The notes under the pieces are model-generated. The model worked only from the letters and a program-made list of their open reading frames with translations, had not been told where the DNA came from and searched no databases. Both the position numbers and the translations under genes were made by a program. This document shows positions 21,545 through 30,655 of a DNA stretch of 32,171 nt, piece after piece (the first letter of the stretch is position 1; every line of letters starts with the position of its first letter). The DNA is from JBBDYQ01 sp035553855 (GTDB lineage: Bacteria; Actinomycetota; Thermoleophilia; Solirubrobacterales; Thermoleophilaceae): assembly GCA_035553855.1 (NCBI GenBank), contig DATMJO010000084.1, forward strand, positions 1 to 32,171, in the 5' to 3' direction.

Positions 21545-21577
21545 CCGTCCCGATCGTACCCCCTCCGCGCTCGGCGA

Positions 21578-21583
21578 TAAAGT
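21578..21583 (+). promoter_or_regulatory. Probable -10 box (TAAAGT) of a leaderless promoter
   Basis: TAAAGT fits TANNNT and is 6 bases from the ATG at 21590, the spacing of leaderless actinobacterial transcripts. No Shine-Dalgarno precedes that ATG. This promoter probably serves the MpaB-like gene and may serve the six mce genes behind it. Confidence 0.5.
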
Positions 21584-21589
21584 TGCCAC

Positions 21590-22411
21590 ATGGCGGATGA
21601 GGGCCTCTTCGGCCCCGACAGCCTCACATGGCGGGTCAACCGCGAGGGCGTGCTGCTCCTCGGCGGCGGGACCGCGCTGATCCTCCAGGTGGCCCACCCC
21701 CTCGTCGCCGCCGGCGTCGCCGAGTTCTCGAACTACCGCGAGGACCCATGGGGACGGCTCTACCGCACGCTCGACCTGACCACCAAGATCGTCTTCGGCG
21801 ACACCGAGACGGCCACCCGCGCCTCCCGCGCGATCGCGGCCGCCCACCGTCGTGTGCACGGCGAGACGAAGGAGGACGGCGGGCGCTACCCCGCGGGCAC
21901 GCCCTACGACGCCTCCGACCCGGAGCTTTTGATGTGGGTCCACGCGACGCTCGTGCACACCTCGCTCCAGGTGTACGAGCGCTACGTCCGCGCGCTCACG
22001 ATCGCGGAGAAGCGCGCCTACTACGAGGAGCAGAAGACACTCGGCGAGCAGTTCGGCGTACCGCGCGACGAGCAGCCGGCCGACTACGCGGCGTTCAACG
22101 CGTACTTCGACGGGATGCTCTCGAGCGACCGCATCGCGGTCACCGCCGCCCTGCGGGACGTGGCCGACGCGACGCTCCGCCCTGACCTGCCGTTCGTCGC
22201 CCGCCCGGTGGTCGAGGCGATCAACCTCGCCACGGCCGGAATGCTTCCTCCGGCTCTGCGGGACGATCTGGGCCTTCCATGGGGCGCCGGCCGCGAGCGC
22301 GTCTTCGAGGCGGGCCGGCGCGTGCTGCGCGCGGTCATGCCCGCGCTGCCCTCCCTGCTGCGGGACTTCCCGCCCGCCCGCAGCGCCGAGCGCCGGGTCC
22401 GCGCCGCCTAG
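21590..22411 (+). CDS. MpaB/DUF2236-family oxygenase-like protein
   Basis: This 273-residue protein belongs by pattern to the MpaB/rubber-oxygenase (DUF2236) family. It has VNREGVLLLGGGTALILQVA followed by HPLVAAGV, then DPWGRLYRT, HRRVHG, and LLMWVHATLVHTSLQVYERY with several candidate haem-binding His. Family members include latex-clearing protein and fungal MpaB, which cleave isoprenoid chains with oxygen; most bacterial members have no known substrate. It is cytoplasmic, with no signal peptide. The mce cluster begins 52 bp downstream, so a hydrophobic imported substrate is conceivable. ATG 21590. Confidence 0.85.
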   Translation: MADEGLFGPDSLTWRVNREGVLLLGGGTALILQVAHPLVAAGVAEFSNYREDPWGRLYRTLDLTTKIVFGDTETATRASRAIAAAHRRVHGETKEDGGRYPAGTPYDASDPELLMWVHATLVHTSLQVYERYVRALTIAEKRAYYEEQKTLGEQFGVPRDEQPADYAAFNAYFDGMLSSDRIAVTAALRDVADATLRPDLPFVARPVVEAINLATAGMLPPALRDDLGLPWGAGRERVFEAGRRVLRAVMPALPSLLRDFPPARSAERRVRAA

Positions 22412-22420
22412 CTTGCGGTT

Positions 22421-22461
22421 CCCCGTTGCGGGGCATCCCTTCCCGCGAGTACCGTCGCGGG
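22421..22461. repeat. Two short hairpins between the MpaB-like gene and mce gene 1
   Basis: CCCCG-TTG-CGGGG (22421-22433) is followed by CCCGCGA with a 6-base loop and TCGCGGG (22442-22461). The second ends two bases before the first candidate start of mce gene 1. They could slow or partly end transcription, or mask the ribosome-binding region. No T-run follows. Confidence 0.4.
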
Positions 22462-22463
22462 GA

Positions 22464-23804
22464 GTGGGAGCGAGGGTGCTGACCGTCGGAGCGCTCGTGC
22501 TCGCCGTGGTCGTGACCGCGGCCCTGATGTTCGGGGCGGGAGACGACTACCGCGTGCGCGTGGTGCTCGACAACTCGGGCCAGCTCGTCAAGGGGAACCA
22601 GGTCAAGGTCGGCGGCACGCCGGTCGGGCTCGTCACCTCGATCGAGCTTGGCCCGGACTCCCGCGCCGTCCTCGAGCTGCGGATCGACGACGGTGATCTC
22701 GCTCCCCTCCACGAGGGCACGGTCGCGACGCTGCGGGCGGCCTCGCTGTCGGGCATCGCGAACCGCTACCTCGCGCTCGCGCCGGGACCGAACGACGCCC
22801 CCGAGATCCCCGACGGCGGGGCGATACCGGCCGAGGACGTGAACGCGGCAGTCGATCTCGACCAGCTCCTGAACACGCTCGACGCGGGCACGCAGGAGGA
22901 CCTGCGGCGCGCGGTCCGCCGCTCGGCGGCGATCTTCGACCGGCCGGGCACGGCGCAGGCGTTCAACCGCGGCCTCGAGACGCTCAACCCGTTCCTCTCG
23001 CAGTCCGCTGCGACGGGCCGTGAGCTGGCGGCGGACCAGCGCGCCCTCGAGCGCCTCGTCGTCGAGTTCGCCGACACCTCCAGCGCGATCGCCTCGCGGC
23101 GCGGCGACGTGGAGGAGGGGACGGCGAACGCGCTGGCCGCCGCGACCGAGCTCGCCACCGAGAGCGCGTCCCTGGAGGACGCGATCGGCCGCCTGCCACC
23201 CGTTCTGCGCCGCACCAACACGACGCTCGTGAACCTGCGCTCGCTGCTCCGCGATCTGCGCCCGGCCATCACCGAGGCGCGTCCCGCGGCGCCGCTTCTG
23301 TCGGAGTTCCTCGTCCGCCTGCGCGAGGTCTCCTCCAGGGCCCGCCCGGAGCTGCGCTCGCTGCGGCGGCTCATTTCCCGCGGATCACGCGGAGACCTCC
23401 TGAACGTGCTGGCAGCGCTCGAGCGCGTGTCGGCCGCGGCGGTGCCGGCGTTCGACTCGGCCACCGCGACCTCGGGCGACGGGCTGCCGGTCCTCCAGGA
23501 GGCGCGGCCCTACACGCCCGAGGTGATCGGCGGGCTCGTGAACGGCTTCGGCGGGACGACGAGCAACTACTACGACGCGAACGGCCACTACGCCCGCATC
23601 TCGTTCCAGGGGTCGTCTGCGACGGCGACGAACGAGGGGACGCTCGTCCCGAATCCCGACGGGCCTGACGGCCTCTCGGGCTATCGCACGGGCGTGACCC
23701 GCCGCTGCCCGGGCGCCGCGACCCAACCGCACCGCGACGGCTCGAATCCCTTCACCGACGGCCGCGACGACTTCCCATGCGACTTGGGAGACACCCCCCG
23801 GTGA
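22464..23804 (+). CDS. Mce family protein 1 (first of six)
   Basis: This is a 446-residue protein with an N-terminal membrane helix (VLTVGALVLAVVVTAALM), then an MCE domain (about 28-110: YRVRVVLDNSGQLVKGNQVK, VGGTPVGLVTSI, ATLRAASLSGIANRYLAL), a long helical stretch and a C-terminal region with Cys pairs. MCE proteins form rings or tubes that carry lipids or steroids between membranes for an ABC-type importer. Start: GTG 22464, or GTG 22476, which has the better Shine-Dalgarno (GGGAG, five bases away). Its TGA overlaps the next start (GTGA). It occupies the MceA position of the operon. Confidence 0.88.
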   Translation: MGARVLTVGALVLAVVVTAALMFGAGDDYRVRVVLDNSGQLVKGNQVKVGGTPVGLVTSIELGPDSRAVLELRIDDGDLAPLHEGTVATLRAASLSGIANRYLALAPGPNDAPEIPDGGAIPAEDVNAAVDLDQLLNTLDAGTQEDLRRAVRRSAAIFDRPGTAQAFNRGLETLNPFLSQSAATGRELAADQRALERLVVEFADTSSAIASRRGDVEEGTANALAAATELATESASLEDAIGRLPPVLRRTNTTLVNLRSLLRDLRPAITEARPAAPLLSEFLVRLREVSSRARPELRSLRRLISRGSRGDLLNVLAALERVSAAAVPAFDSATATSGDGLPVLQEARPYTPEVIGGLVNGFGGTTSNYYDANGHYARISFQGSSATATNEGTLVPNPDGPDGLSGYRTGVTRRCPGAATQPHRDGSNPFTDGRDDFPCDLGDTPR

Positions 23805-25198
23805 GGCGCCTCGCGCTCGTCGCGCTGTCGCTGGCGGGGCTCGTGGTCGTGCTCGCCGGCGCGCGCGACAAGCCCTCCGGAGCGCGGGTGGACGCGATCT
23901 TCGACAACACCGCCTCCCTGATCCCGGGCCAGGACGTGAAGATCGCGGGCGCACGGGTCGGGAGCGTCAGCGGCATCCACCTGACGCCCGACCGGCGGGC
24001 GCGGGTGGAGATGGAGGTCGAGACGGGATTCGCCCCGTTCCGCGCCGACGCCACCTGCGCCATCCGCCCGGCGAGCCTCATCGGCGAGAAGTTCATCCAG
24101 TGCGACCCGGGCTCGCCGGACGCCGGCGCGCTGCCGGCGGGCCCATCGGGCGCTCCCACGGTGCCGCTCGAGCGGACCCGCTCGCCGGTGGACCTCGACC
24201 TCGTCTTCGCCGCCCTGCGGCGCCCCTACAGCGAGCGCATCTCGATCATCGTGTCCGAGCTCGGAGCGGGACTCGCGGGACGCCCGGGCGATCTCAACGC
24301 CGCGATCCGCCGGGCGAACCCGGCGCTCGCGGAGGCGAACGAGGTGCTCCGCATCCTCGATCGCGACCGCGCGACGCTCGCCCGGCTCGTGGCGAGCTCG
24401 GACCTCGTTCTCTCCCGGCTCGCCGCGAAGGACACCGAGGCGGGCGAGCTGATCGACAGTGCCGCCACCGCGTCCCGTGCCATCGCGGACCGCCGTGACG
24501 ACCTCGACGAGGCGATCCGCAGGCTGCCGCCGCTCCTGGACGAGCTCGAGCCCTCGGCAGCCGCGCTCTCGCGGCTCGCGCGCGACGGCGCCCCGGTCGC
24601 GCGGGACCTGCGCGCATCGGCGCCGTTCGCGCGGGCGCTGTTCGCCGACCTCGACCCCCTCTCGGACGCCGCCACCCCGGCGCTCGTCGAGCTGGGGCGC
24701 GCCTCGCGGACCGGCCGTCGCGCCGTGCGGGCGGCACGACCCGTTGCGGACGCACTCGCCCCGGTCGCCGCGCTGCTGCCGCCGCTCGCCCGCACCGCCA
24801 CCGAGGTGGTCACCTCGCTCAGGGAGAGTGGCGGGGTCGAGGGCCTCCAGCTGTTCGTCTACTACGGCGCGCTCGCCACCTCGCGCTTCGACCGCCTCTC
24901 CCACATCCTGCCCTCCTACCAGGTCGCCAGCCAGTGCCAGCAGTACGCGACGACGCCGGTGGAGCACTGCTCGGCGCACTTCGGCGGCGGTCCCGGGCCG
25001 GCGTCGAGGCCGCGCGAGCGGGAGCGGGCGGCGCCGCGGCGCACCGACAGGCCCAGGCGGCCGGCGGCGCCCGCTCCCCCGCCCGAGCGCCGCGCCGAGG
25101 AGCCCCCCGCGCGTGAGCCTCGGCGCCCGCGCCTTCCGCTCCTCCCGGAGGCCACCGAGCCCGTGCAGCAGCTCCTCGACTACCTGCTGGGGCCCTGA
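23801..25198 (+). CDS. Mce family protein 2
   Basis: This 465-residue protein starts at GTG 23801, overlapping the previous stop by 4 bp; an in-frame ATG at 23777 is less likely. An N-terminal helix (LALVALSLAGLVVVLAG) precedes the MCE domain (GARVDAIFDNTASLIPGQDV, IAGARVGSVSGI, AIRPASLIGEKFIQC). A long helical region follows. The tail from about residue 385 is very rich in Arg, Pro and Glu (RERERAAPRRTDRPRRP), which is unusual for the family and may bind wall polymers or partners. Confidence 0.9.
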   Translation: MRRLALVALSLAGLVVVLAGARDKPSGARVDAIFDNTASLIPGQDVKIAGARVGSVSGIHLTPDRRARVEMEVETGFAPFRADATCAIRPASLIGEKFIQCDPGSPDAGALPAGPSGAPTVPLERTRSPVDLDLVFAALRRPYSERISIIVSELGAGLAGRPGDLNAAIRRANPALAEANEVLRILDRDRATLARLVASSDLVLSRLAAKDTEAGELIDSAATASRAIADRRDDLDEAIRRLPPLLDELEPSAAALSRLARDGAPVARDLRASAPFARALFADLDPLSDAATPALVELGRASRTGRRAVRAARPVADALAPVAALLPPLARTATEVVTSLRESGGVEGLQLFVYYGALATSRFDRLSHILPSYQVASQCQQYATTPVEHCSAHFGGGPGPASRPRERERAAPRRTDRPRRPAAPAPPPERRAEEPPAREPRRPRLPLLPEATEPVQQLLDYLLGP

Positions 25199-26583
25199 TG
25201 TCCACGCGCTCGCAGGCATCGATCCTCGGCAGCCCCGTCCTGGTGGGCACGCTCACCGCACTCATCACCGTCGTCGCCGTCTTTCTCTCCTACAACGCAA
25301 ACAGCGGCCTCCCGTTCGTGCCGACCTACGACATCACCGCGCGGGTTCCGGACGCCGCCGGGCTCATCCGCGGCAACGAGGTCCGCGTCGGGGGCAAGCG
25401 CATCGGCATCGTCGAGTCGATCGACGCCGTTCCCGCCCGCACCGGACGCGCGGAGGCCGAGCTGTCGCTGCGGCTCGAGTCACGCGTCGAGCCGGTCATG
25501 GACGACACGGAGGTCACCGTGCGACCGCGCTCGCCGCTCGGCCTCAAATACCTCGAGCTGGTCCCCGGCACAGCCGGCAGGCCCGTGCCGGCCGGGGGCG
25601 CGCTGCCCGCGGGCGCGGCTCAGCCGATCGTGGAGCTCGATGAGGCGATCGACGCCTTCGACGCGGGCACTCGGCGCTCGCTCCAGGTCGTCGTCGACGA
25701 GCTGGGCACGGGGCTCGCCGGCCGCGGCGCCGGCTTCAACGGCTTCCTGGAGGAGGCGCCCGCCCTGCTCGAGCGGGTCGAGCGCGTCGGCGCCAACCTC
25801 TCGGACCGGCGCACGGACCTTCGCGGCCTCCTGCGCGGGGCCGACCGCGCGGCCGCCGAGCTGGCCGCAGCGGCTGCACACATCGCGCCGCTCGTGGACG
25901 GCGCGAACCTCACCGCCGGCGCCCTCGCCCGCTCCGAGTCCGGCGTTCGCGACTCGGTCGCGGAGCTGCCCGCGACCGAGACCGTGGCCCGCGACGCGCT
26001 CGCCGAGGCCCGGCCGGTGCTGGCCGACGCCGCCGCGCTGGCGCGCGACCTGCGCGGCGGCACGCCGCTGCTCCCGAGCGCCGCCGCCCGGCTCGACGCG
26101 GCGATCGACGCGGGCGTGCCCGTGCTCCGCCGCGCGACCGGGCTCGCGGGCGATTTGGGCCGCACCCTCGCGGCGGTCGAGCGCCTCGCCGCCGACCCGC
26201 TCACGCTCAGCACGCTCCGGCGCCTGCTCGCCACGGTCGAGTCGGCGAAGCCCACGCTCGAGGAGATCGCGCCCCTCCAGACGGTCTGCAACTACATCGG
26301 CCTCTGGACGCGCAACGTCGTCTCGACGATCTCCGAGGGCGACGCCTCGGGCAACTGGTTCCGCACGCTCGTGGTGGGCCAGCCGGCGGAGGCGCTCGCG
26401 AGCGCCGAGCCCGCGCCCGACCTGCACGTCAACCCGTACCCCAACTACGGCCAGAACGGCGAGTGCGAGGCCGGAAACGAGCCCTTCGCACCTGGCCGCG
26501 CGATCGGGAACGTCGAGGGCGACCAGGGCCTCACAGAGCCCACCTCGCCGCCCGCCGACGCCCAGGAGGCGGCGGCGCGATGA
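25198..26583 (+). CDS. Mce family protein 3
   Basis: This 461-residue protein starts at ATG 25198, sharing the A of the previous TGA. The N-terminal helix is VLVGTLTALITVVAVFLSY. The MCE domain (about 40-125) includes YDITARVPDAAGLIRGNEVR, VGGKRIGIVESI and VRPRSPLGLKYLELVPG. The helical region follows, with a C-terminal conserved part (CNYIGLWTRNVVSTISEGDA) typical of actinobacterial Mce proteins. Confidence 0.91.
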   Translation: MSTRSQASILGSPVLVGTLTALITVVAVFLSYNANSGLPFVPTYDITARVPDAAGLIRGNEVRVGGKRIGIVESIDAVPARTGRAEAELSLRLESRVEPVMDDTEVTVRPRSPLGLKYLELVPGTAGRPVPAGGALPAGAAQPIVELDEAIDAFDAGTRRSLQVVVDELGTGLAGRGAGFNGFLEEAPALLERVERVGANLSDRRTDLRGLLRGADRAAAELAAAAAHIAPLVDGANLTAGALARSESGVRDSVAELPATETVARDALAEARPVLADAAALARDLRGGTPLLPSAAARLDAAIDAGVPVLRRATGLAGDLGRTLAAVERLAADPLTLSTLRRLLATVESAKPTLEEIAPLQTVCNYIGLWTRNVVSTISEGDASGNWFRTLVVGQPAEALASAEPAPDLHVNPYPNYGQNGECEAGNEPFAPGRAIGNVEGDQGLTEPTSPPADAQEAAAR

Positions 26584-27965
26584 GGCGCTACTCGCCCAGG
26601 CGCAGCATCGGCCCGTTCGCCGCGGGCATGCTCGCGATCGGGATCGCGGTCACGGCGGTCTACCTCGCCTTCATCGACGTCCCGTTCACCGGCGGCACGA
26701 AGCTGCGGGCCGTGTTCGACACCGCGCAGGGCGTCCAGTCGCGCTCGCCGGTGCGGATCGCGGGCATCGACGTCGGCCGCGTGGTCTCAGTCGAGCCCGG
26801 CCCGGGCGAGAGCGCGATCGTGGAGATGGAGCTTCGTGACGAGGGGCTCCCGGTCCATGCGGACGCGACCGTGAAGATCCGCCCGCGCATCTTCCTCGAG
26901 GGCAACGTCTTCCTCGACCTGGAGCCGGGAACCCCGGCCGCGCCCACGCTCGGGGAGGGGGCGACCATCCCGCTCTCACAGACGGCGACGCCGGTCCAGC
27001 TCGACCAGATCCTCTCCGGGCTCCAGTCCGACACGCGCGCGAACCTCAAGCGCCTCGTGCGCGCCTACCGGACGGCGCTCGAAGACGGCGGCGCCGAGGC
27101 CGTCGCCGCGAGCGCCGCCCATGCGGGGGAGGCCTTCTCCGGCGGGGCCCAGGTGGCCGAGGCGGCCCGCGGCGGGCGAGACGGCGAGCTCTCGGCGCTC
27201 GTGCGCGACGGCGGGCGGACCGCGGCCGCCATCGCCCGCAACCAGCGCGCCCTCGCCGAGCTCGTGACGGGCTTCAATCGCACCGCGCGCGGCCTCTCCG
27301 CGCAGCGCGGCGCCCTCGCCCGCAGCGTGCGCGAGCTCGACGGCGTGCTGATCGAGGCGGCGCCCGCGCTGGAGGCGCTGAACGGGCTGTTCCCGGAGGC
27401 GCGCTCCTTCACGGCGGCGATCCGGCCGGGCCTGCGCGAGGCACCGCGCACGCTCGAGCTCGCCAACCCGCTGCTCGCCCAGGCGGAGGGGCTCCTCTCC
27501 GCTCGTGAGCTTCCCGCCCTGCGCGCCGAGCTACGGCCTGCGCTCGTGACGATCGGCGGGCTCGCGCCCCGGCTGGTCGAGCTGCTGGAGCTCGCGGAGC
27601 CCGTGACCGAGTGCCTCCGGCGCAACGCCCTGCCGACGCTCTTCAGCTCCTTGGACGACCCGCCGCTCACCCGCGAGGGGCCGGTGTACCGCGGTCTTCT
27701 CTACGGAGTCGTCGGCCTCTCGAGCGCCTCGCAGAACTTCGACGCGAACGGGCCCGCGGTCCGCTACCACGCGGGCTTCGGCGACCAGACGGTGACCGTG
27801 GGGCGGCTGCCCGGCACGAACGAGGCGCTGGTCGGCCTGAGCGACGAGCCGCTGCTCGGGTCGCGCCCGCGGAAGCCGTCGCAGCGCCCGCCGTTCCGTC
27901 CCGACGTGCCCTGCGTGAGCCAGCAGCCGGTGAACCTCGCCGCCGAGACGGGGCCCGCGCCATGA
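26580..27965 (+). CDS. Mce family protein 4
   Basis: This 461-residue protein overlaps the previous gene as ATGA. After a basic start (MRRYSPRRS) comes the helix FAAGMLAIGIAVTAVYLAFI. The MCE domain (about 38-120) has LRAVFDTAQGVQSRSPVRIA, GIDVGRVVSVEPG and IRPRIFLEGNVFLDLEPG. A helical region follows, then the conserved end GVVGLSSASQNFDANGPAVR, also found in Mce protein 1 (TTSNYYDANGHYAR), which suggests these two are closest relatives within the cluster. Confidence 0.91.
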   Translation: MRRYSPRRSIGPFAAGMLAIGIAVTAVYLAFIDVPFTGGTKLRAVFDTAQGVQSRSPVRIAGIDVGRVVSVEPGPGESAIVEMELRDEGLPVHADATVKIRPRIFLEGNVFLDLEPGTPAAPTLGEGATIPLSQTATPVQLDQILSGLQSDTRANLKRLVRAYRTALEDGGAEAVAASAAHAGEAFSGGAQVAEAARGGRDGELSALVRDGGRTAAAIARNQRALAELVTGFNRTARGLSAQRGALARSVRELDGVLIEAAPALEALNGLFPEARSFTAAIRPGLREAPRTLELANPLLAQAEGLLSARELPALRAELRPALVTIGGLAPRLVELLELAEPVTECLRRNALPTLFSSLDDPPLTREGPVYRGLLYGVVGLSSASQNFDANGPAVRYHAGFGDQTVTVGRLPGTNEALVGLSDEPLLGSRPRKPSQRPPFRPDVPCVSQQPVNLAAETGPAP

Positions 27966-29245
27966 GCACCGAGACGCGCCGCCACTTCCGCTACCTGCTC
28001 GCGATCTTCGGCTTCGCGGCGCTCGCCACGGTCGTAGGCGCCTACATCCTCGACCAGCAGCGGCTCCGCTGGCCGTGGGAGGACGTCTTCCGCATCGAGG
28101 CGAGCTTCGACCGCGCCCAGGCCGTCGTCCCGGGCCAGGGGCAGACGGTGAACGTGGCAGGCGTGCGTGTCGGCGAGGTCGAGGCGGTGCGTCTCGAGGA
28201 CGGGCGGGCGATCGTCGAGATGGCGCTCGACAACGACGAGCTCGGGCCGGTCTACCGCGACGCCACGGCCCTCATCCGGCCCAAGACGGGGCTGAACGAC
28301 ATGTCGATCCAGCTCGACCCGGGCACCCAGTCCGCGGGCGAGCTGCCCGAGCGCGGGCGCATCCGCGCCGGCAACACCCTGCCGAACGTCAACCCGGACG
28401 AGGTGCTCGCCGCGCTCGACTCCGACACCCGGCGCTGGCTCGCGATCCTCTCGACCGCGGGCGGGCAGGGGCTCGGTGGCAACGGCGAGGCGCTGCGCGA
28501 GGTCCTCAAGGCCGGGCAGCCGGGGTTCGAGCGCGGCGCGCGCGTCGCGCGCGCGGTGGCGGCACGGCGCCGCGAGCTGACGCGCCTCGTCCGCAACCTC
28601 CGCCGGCTCTCGCGCGCCACGGCCGCGCGGGACGAGCGGCTGGCGGAGCTGGTCGAGTCGGCGTCGGTCGTGCTGTCGGCGATCGGCGGCCGCGAGGCGG
28701 AGCTGCGTGCCTCGATGGAGCGCCTCCCCGGCGCGCTCGCGGCGACCCGCTCCGCGCTCCGCGACACCCGCGGGCTCGTTGCCCAGGCCGAGCCTGCGCT
28801 GCGCGAGCTCCGGCCCCTCGCCCGCGAGCTCGGCCCGGCGCTCGTCCAGGTCCGTCCGCTGCTCGAGGACGGCACGCCCGTGCTCCGCGACGAGCTGCGA
28901 CCGCTCGTCCGCGAGACCGTCCCGCTGCTCCGCAGGCTCCGTCCGGCACTGACCGACATCCGCTCCGCCACGCCCGACCTCGTCACCACGGGCCGTGACC
29001 TCAACTACGTGGTCAACGAGCTGGGCTACAACCCGCCCGGGCCCGAGGAGGGCTACGCCTTCTGGGCGGCCTGGTTCTTCAACAACGCCTCGAGCATCCT
29101 CTCGGTCGAGGACGCCCACGGGAGCACCTGGCGCGGCCTCGTGATCGCCGGGTGCTCGACGCTCGGCGAGGTGGTCGCGGCCAGTCCCGCGCTCCAGCCC
29201 CTGGCCGACGCCGCCGTCTGCCCCGAGCCCCCGGGAGCGCCCTGA
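27962..29245 (+). CDS. Mce family protein 5
   Basis: This 427-residue protein overlaps the previous stop as ATGA. N-terminal helix LLAIFGFAALATVVGAYIL, then WPWEDVFRIEASFDRAQAVV and the MCE domain (about 40-130; VNVAGVRVGEVEAV, IRPKTGLNDMSIQLDPGT). The sequence LNDMSIQLDPG is the MCE-strand signature. The C-terminus includes NYVVNELGYNPPGPEEGYAF and WAAWFFNNASSI. No lipobox is visible, although the fifth Mce of mycobacterial operons is often a lipoprotein. Confidence 0.91.
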   Translation: MSTETRRHFRYLLAIFGFAALATVVGAYILDQQRLRWPWEDVFRIEASFDRAQAVVPGQGQTVNVAGVRVGEVEAVRLEDGRAIVEMALDNDELGPVYRDATALIRPKTGLNDMSIQLDPGTQSAGELPERGRIRAGNTLPNVNPDEVLAALDSDTRRWLAILSTAGGQGLGGNGEALREVLKAGQPGFERGARVARAVAARRRELTRLVRNLRRLSRATAARDERLAELVESASVVLSAIGGREAELRASMERLPGALAATRSALRDTRGLVAQAEPALRELRPLARELGPALVQVRPLLEDGTPVLRDELRPLVRETVPLLRRLRPALTDIRSATPDLVTTGRDLNYVVNELGYNPPGPEEGYAFWAAWFFNNASSILSVEDAHGSTWRGLVIAGCSTLGEVVAASPALQPLADAAVCPEPPGAP

Positions 29246-30639
29246 TGCAGAAGCAGGCACCCTCCGTCGGCGCGCTGCTCACCATGGGTGCGTTCGCGCT
29301 CTCCTGCTTCGGGCTTCTGCTCTTTCTCTGGACGAGCTTCGGGGGCGTCGTCCCGCTGGCCCCCGAGGGCTACCGGGTGAGCGCGCGCTTCGACGAGGCG
29401 ACACAGCTCGCCGACAACGCCGACGTCCGGATCAGCGGCGTGACGGTGGGCCGCGTGGCGCGCTCCGAGCTCGACGGGGACCGCACGCGCGTCGAGATCG
29501 AGATCGAGGAGCGTTACGCGCCGATCCCGCGGGACACGCGGGCGATCCTCCGGCAGAAGACGCTGCTCGGCGAGACCTACGTGGAGATCGCCCCCGGGCG
29601 ACCGGAGGCCGGGATGGTGCCCGACGGCGGCCTGCTGCCCGACGCCCAGATCCGCGAGACGGTCGAGCTCGACGAGATCCTGCGCTCGTTCGATCCCGAG
29701 ACACGCGCCGCGCTCAAGGGCTTCCTCGGCGGGGTGGCACTCGCCGCCGAGGGCCGCGGCCGCGACCTGAACGACTCCGTGGGCAACCTGCCCGCCTTCG
29801 CCGAGGACACGAGCGATCTGCTGGCGATCCTCGACTCGCAGGAGCGGGCCCTGCGGCGCCTCGTCCGCGACACCGGCGTCGTGACCGGCGCTCTCGGGCG
29901 CCGCCAGGGCGAGCTGGCCGGGCTCGTGGCGGCGCTCGACACCGTGCTGCGGGCGACCGCGCGCCGGAACGCCGACCTCGCGGAGACGGTTCGGATCCTC
30001 CCGACCACGCTGCGCGAGCTGCGCCCGGCGCTGGCCGAGGTGGAGGCGATCTCGCGGGAGGCGGCGCCGCTCGTTCGCGACCTCCGGCCCGCCGGCCGCG
30101 CGCTCGAACCCGCGCTGCGCGACGCGACCGCGCTCGCGCCCGACCTGCAAGGGCTCTTCGGCGACGTGCGGCGGGTGATCTCGGTCGCCCGGACCGCGCT
30201 GCCCGCGACCACTCGCACCGTGACCTCGGCGCATGCGCTCTTCCGCGCGCTCGACCCCGTGCTCGCCGAGGCGCTGCCCGTCGTCGAGTACCTCGGGCTC
30301 TACCGGCGCGAGCTGACGGCGGGCTTCGCGGGCATCGCCGCCTCGACCCAGGCGAGCGAGCGGACGACCCCGGACTCCGAGCCGATCCACTACCTGCGGG
30401 CGCTCGTGCCGTTCACGCAGGAGGGCAACGTTTCGGCGGACCGGCGCCTCGGATCGAACCGCCACAACCCGTACTTCGCCCCGCGCGCGCTCGACAAGCT
30501 GGCGGAGGGCCTCGAGAGCTTCAGCTGCGACAACGCCGCCAACCCGGGCGGCCAGCCCGCCCCGCCCTGTCGCGAGCAGCGGCCGATCGAGTTCGACGGC
30601 AGGCGCCTGGCCTTCCCGCACGTCACCCGCCGGCCCTGA
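29245..30639 (+). CDS. Mce family protein 6 (last of six)
   Basis: This 464-residue protein starts at ATG 29245, sharing one base with the previous stop. N-terminal helix LLTMGAFALSCFGLLLFLW; the Cys there lacks a canonical lipobox. The MCE domain (about 42-125) has YRVSARFDEATQLADNADVR, ISGVTVGRVARSE and LRQKTLLGETYVEIAPG. A helical region and a Cys-containing C-terminal part (FSCDNAANPG, PPCREQRPIEF) follow. The operon ends here, 16 bp from the convergent kinase gene, with only GGCCGGCC between and no good terminator. Confidence 0.91.
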   Translation: MQKQAPSVGALLTMGAFALSCFGLLLFLWTSFGGVVPLAPEGYRVSARFDEATQLADNADVRISGVTVGRVARSELDGDRTRVEIEIEERYAPIPRDTRAILRQKTLLGETYVEIAPGRPEAGMVPDGGLLPDAQIRETVELDEILRSFDPETRAALKGFLGGVALAAEGRGRDLNDSVGNLPAFAEDTSDLLAILDSQERALRRLVRDTGVVTGALGRRQGELAGLVAALDTVLRATARRNADLAETVRILPTTLRELRPALAEVEAISREAAPLVRDLRPAGRALEPALRDATALAPDLQGLFGDVRRVISVARTALPATTRTVTSAHALFRALDPVLAEALPVVEYLGLYRRELTAGFAGIAASTQASERTTPDSEPIHYLRALVPFTQEGNVSADRRLGSNRHNPYFAPRALDKLAEGLESFSCDNAANPGGQPAPPCREQRPIEFDGRRLAFPHVTRRP

Positions 30640-30655
30640 CGAGGCCGGCCGGAGC

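Noticed and set aside
29245..29310. Lipoprotein signal in Mce protein 6 (Cys in FALSCFG)
   Set aside because: The residues before the Cys do not fit the lipobox, and the Cys lies within a longer membrane helix.
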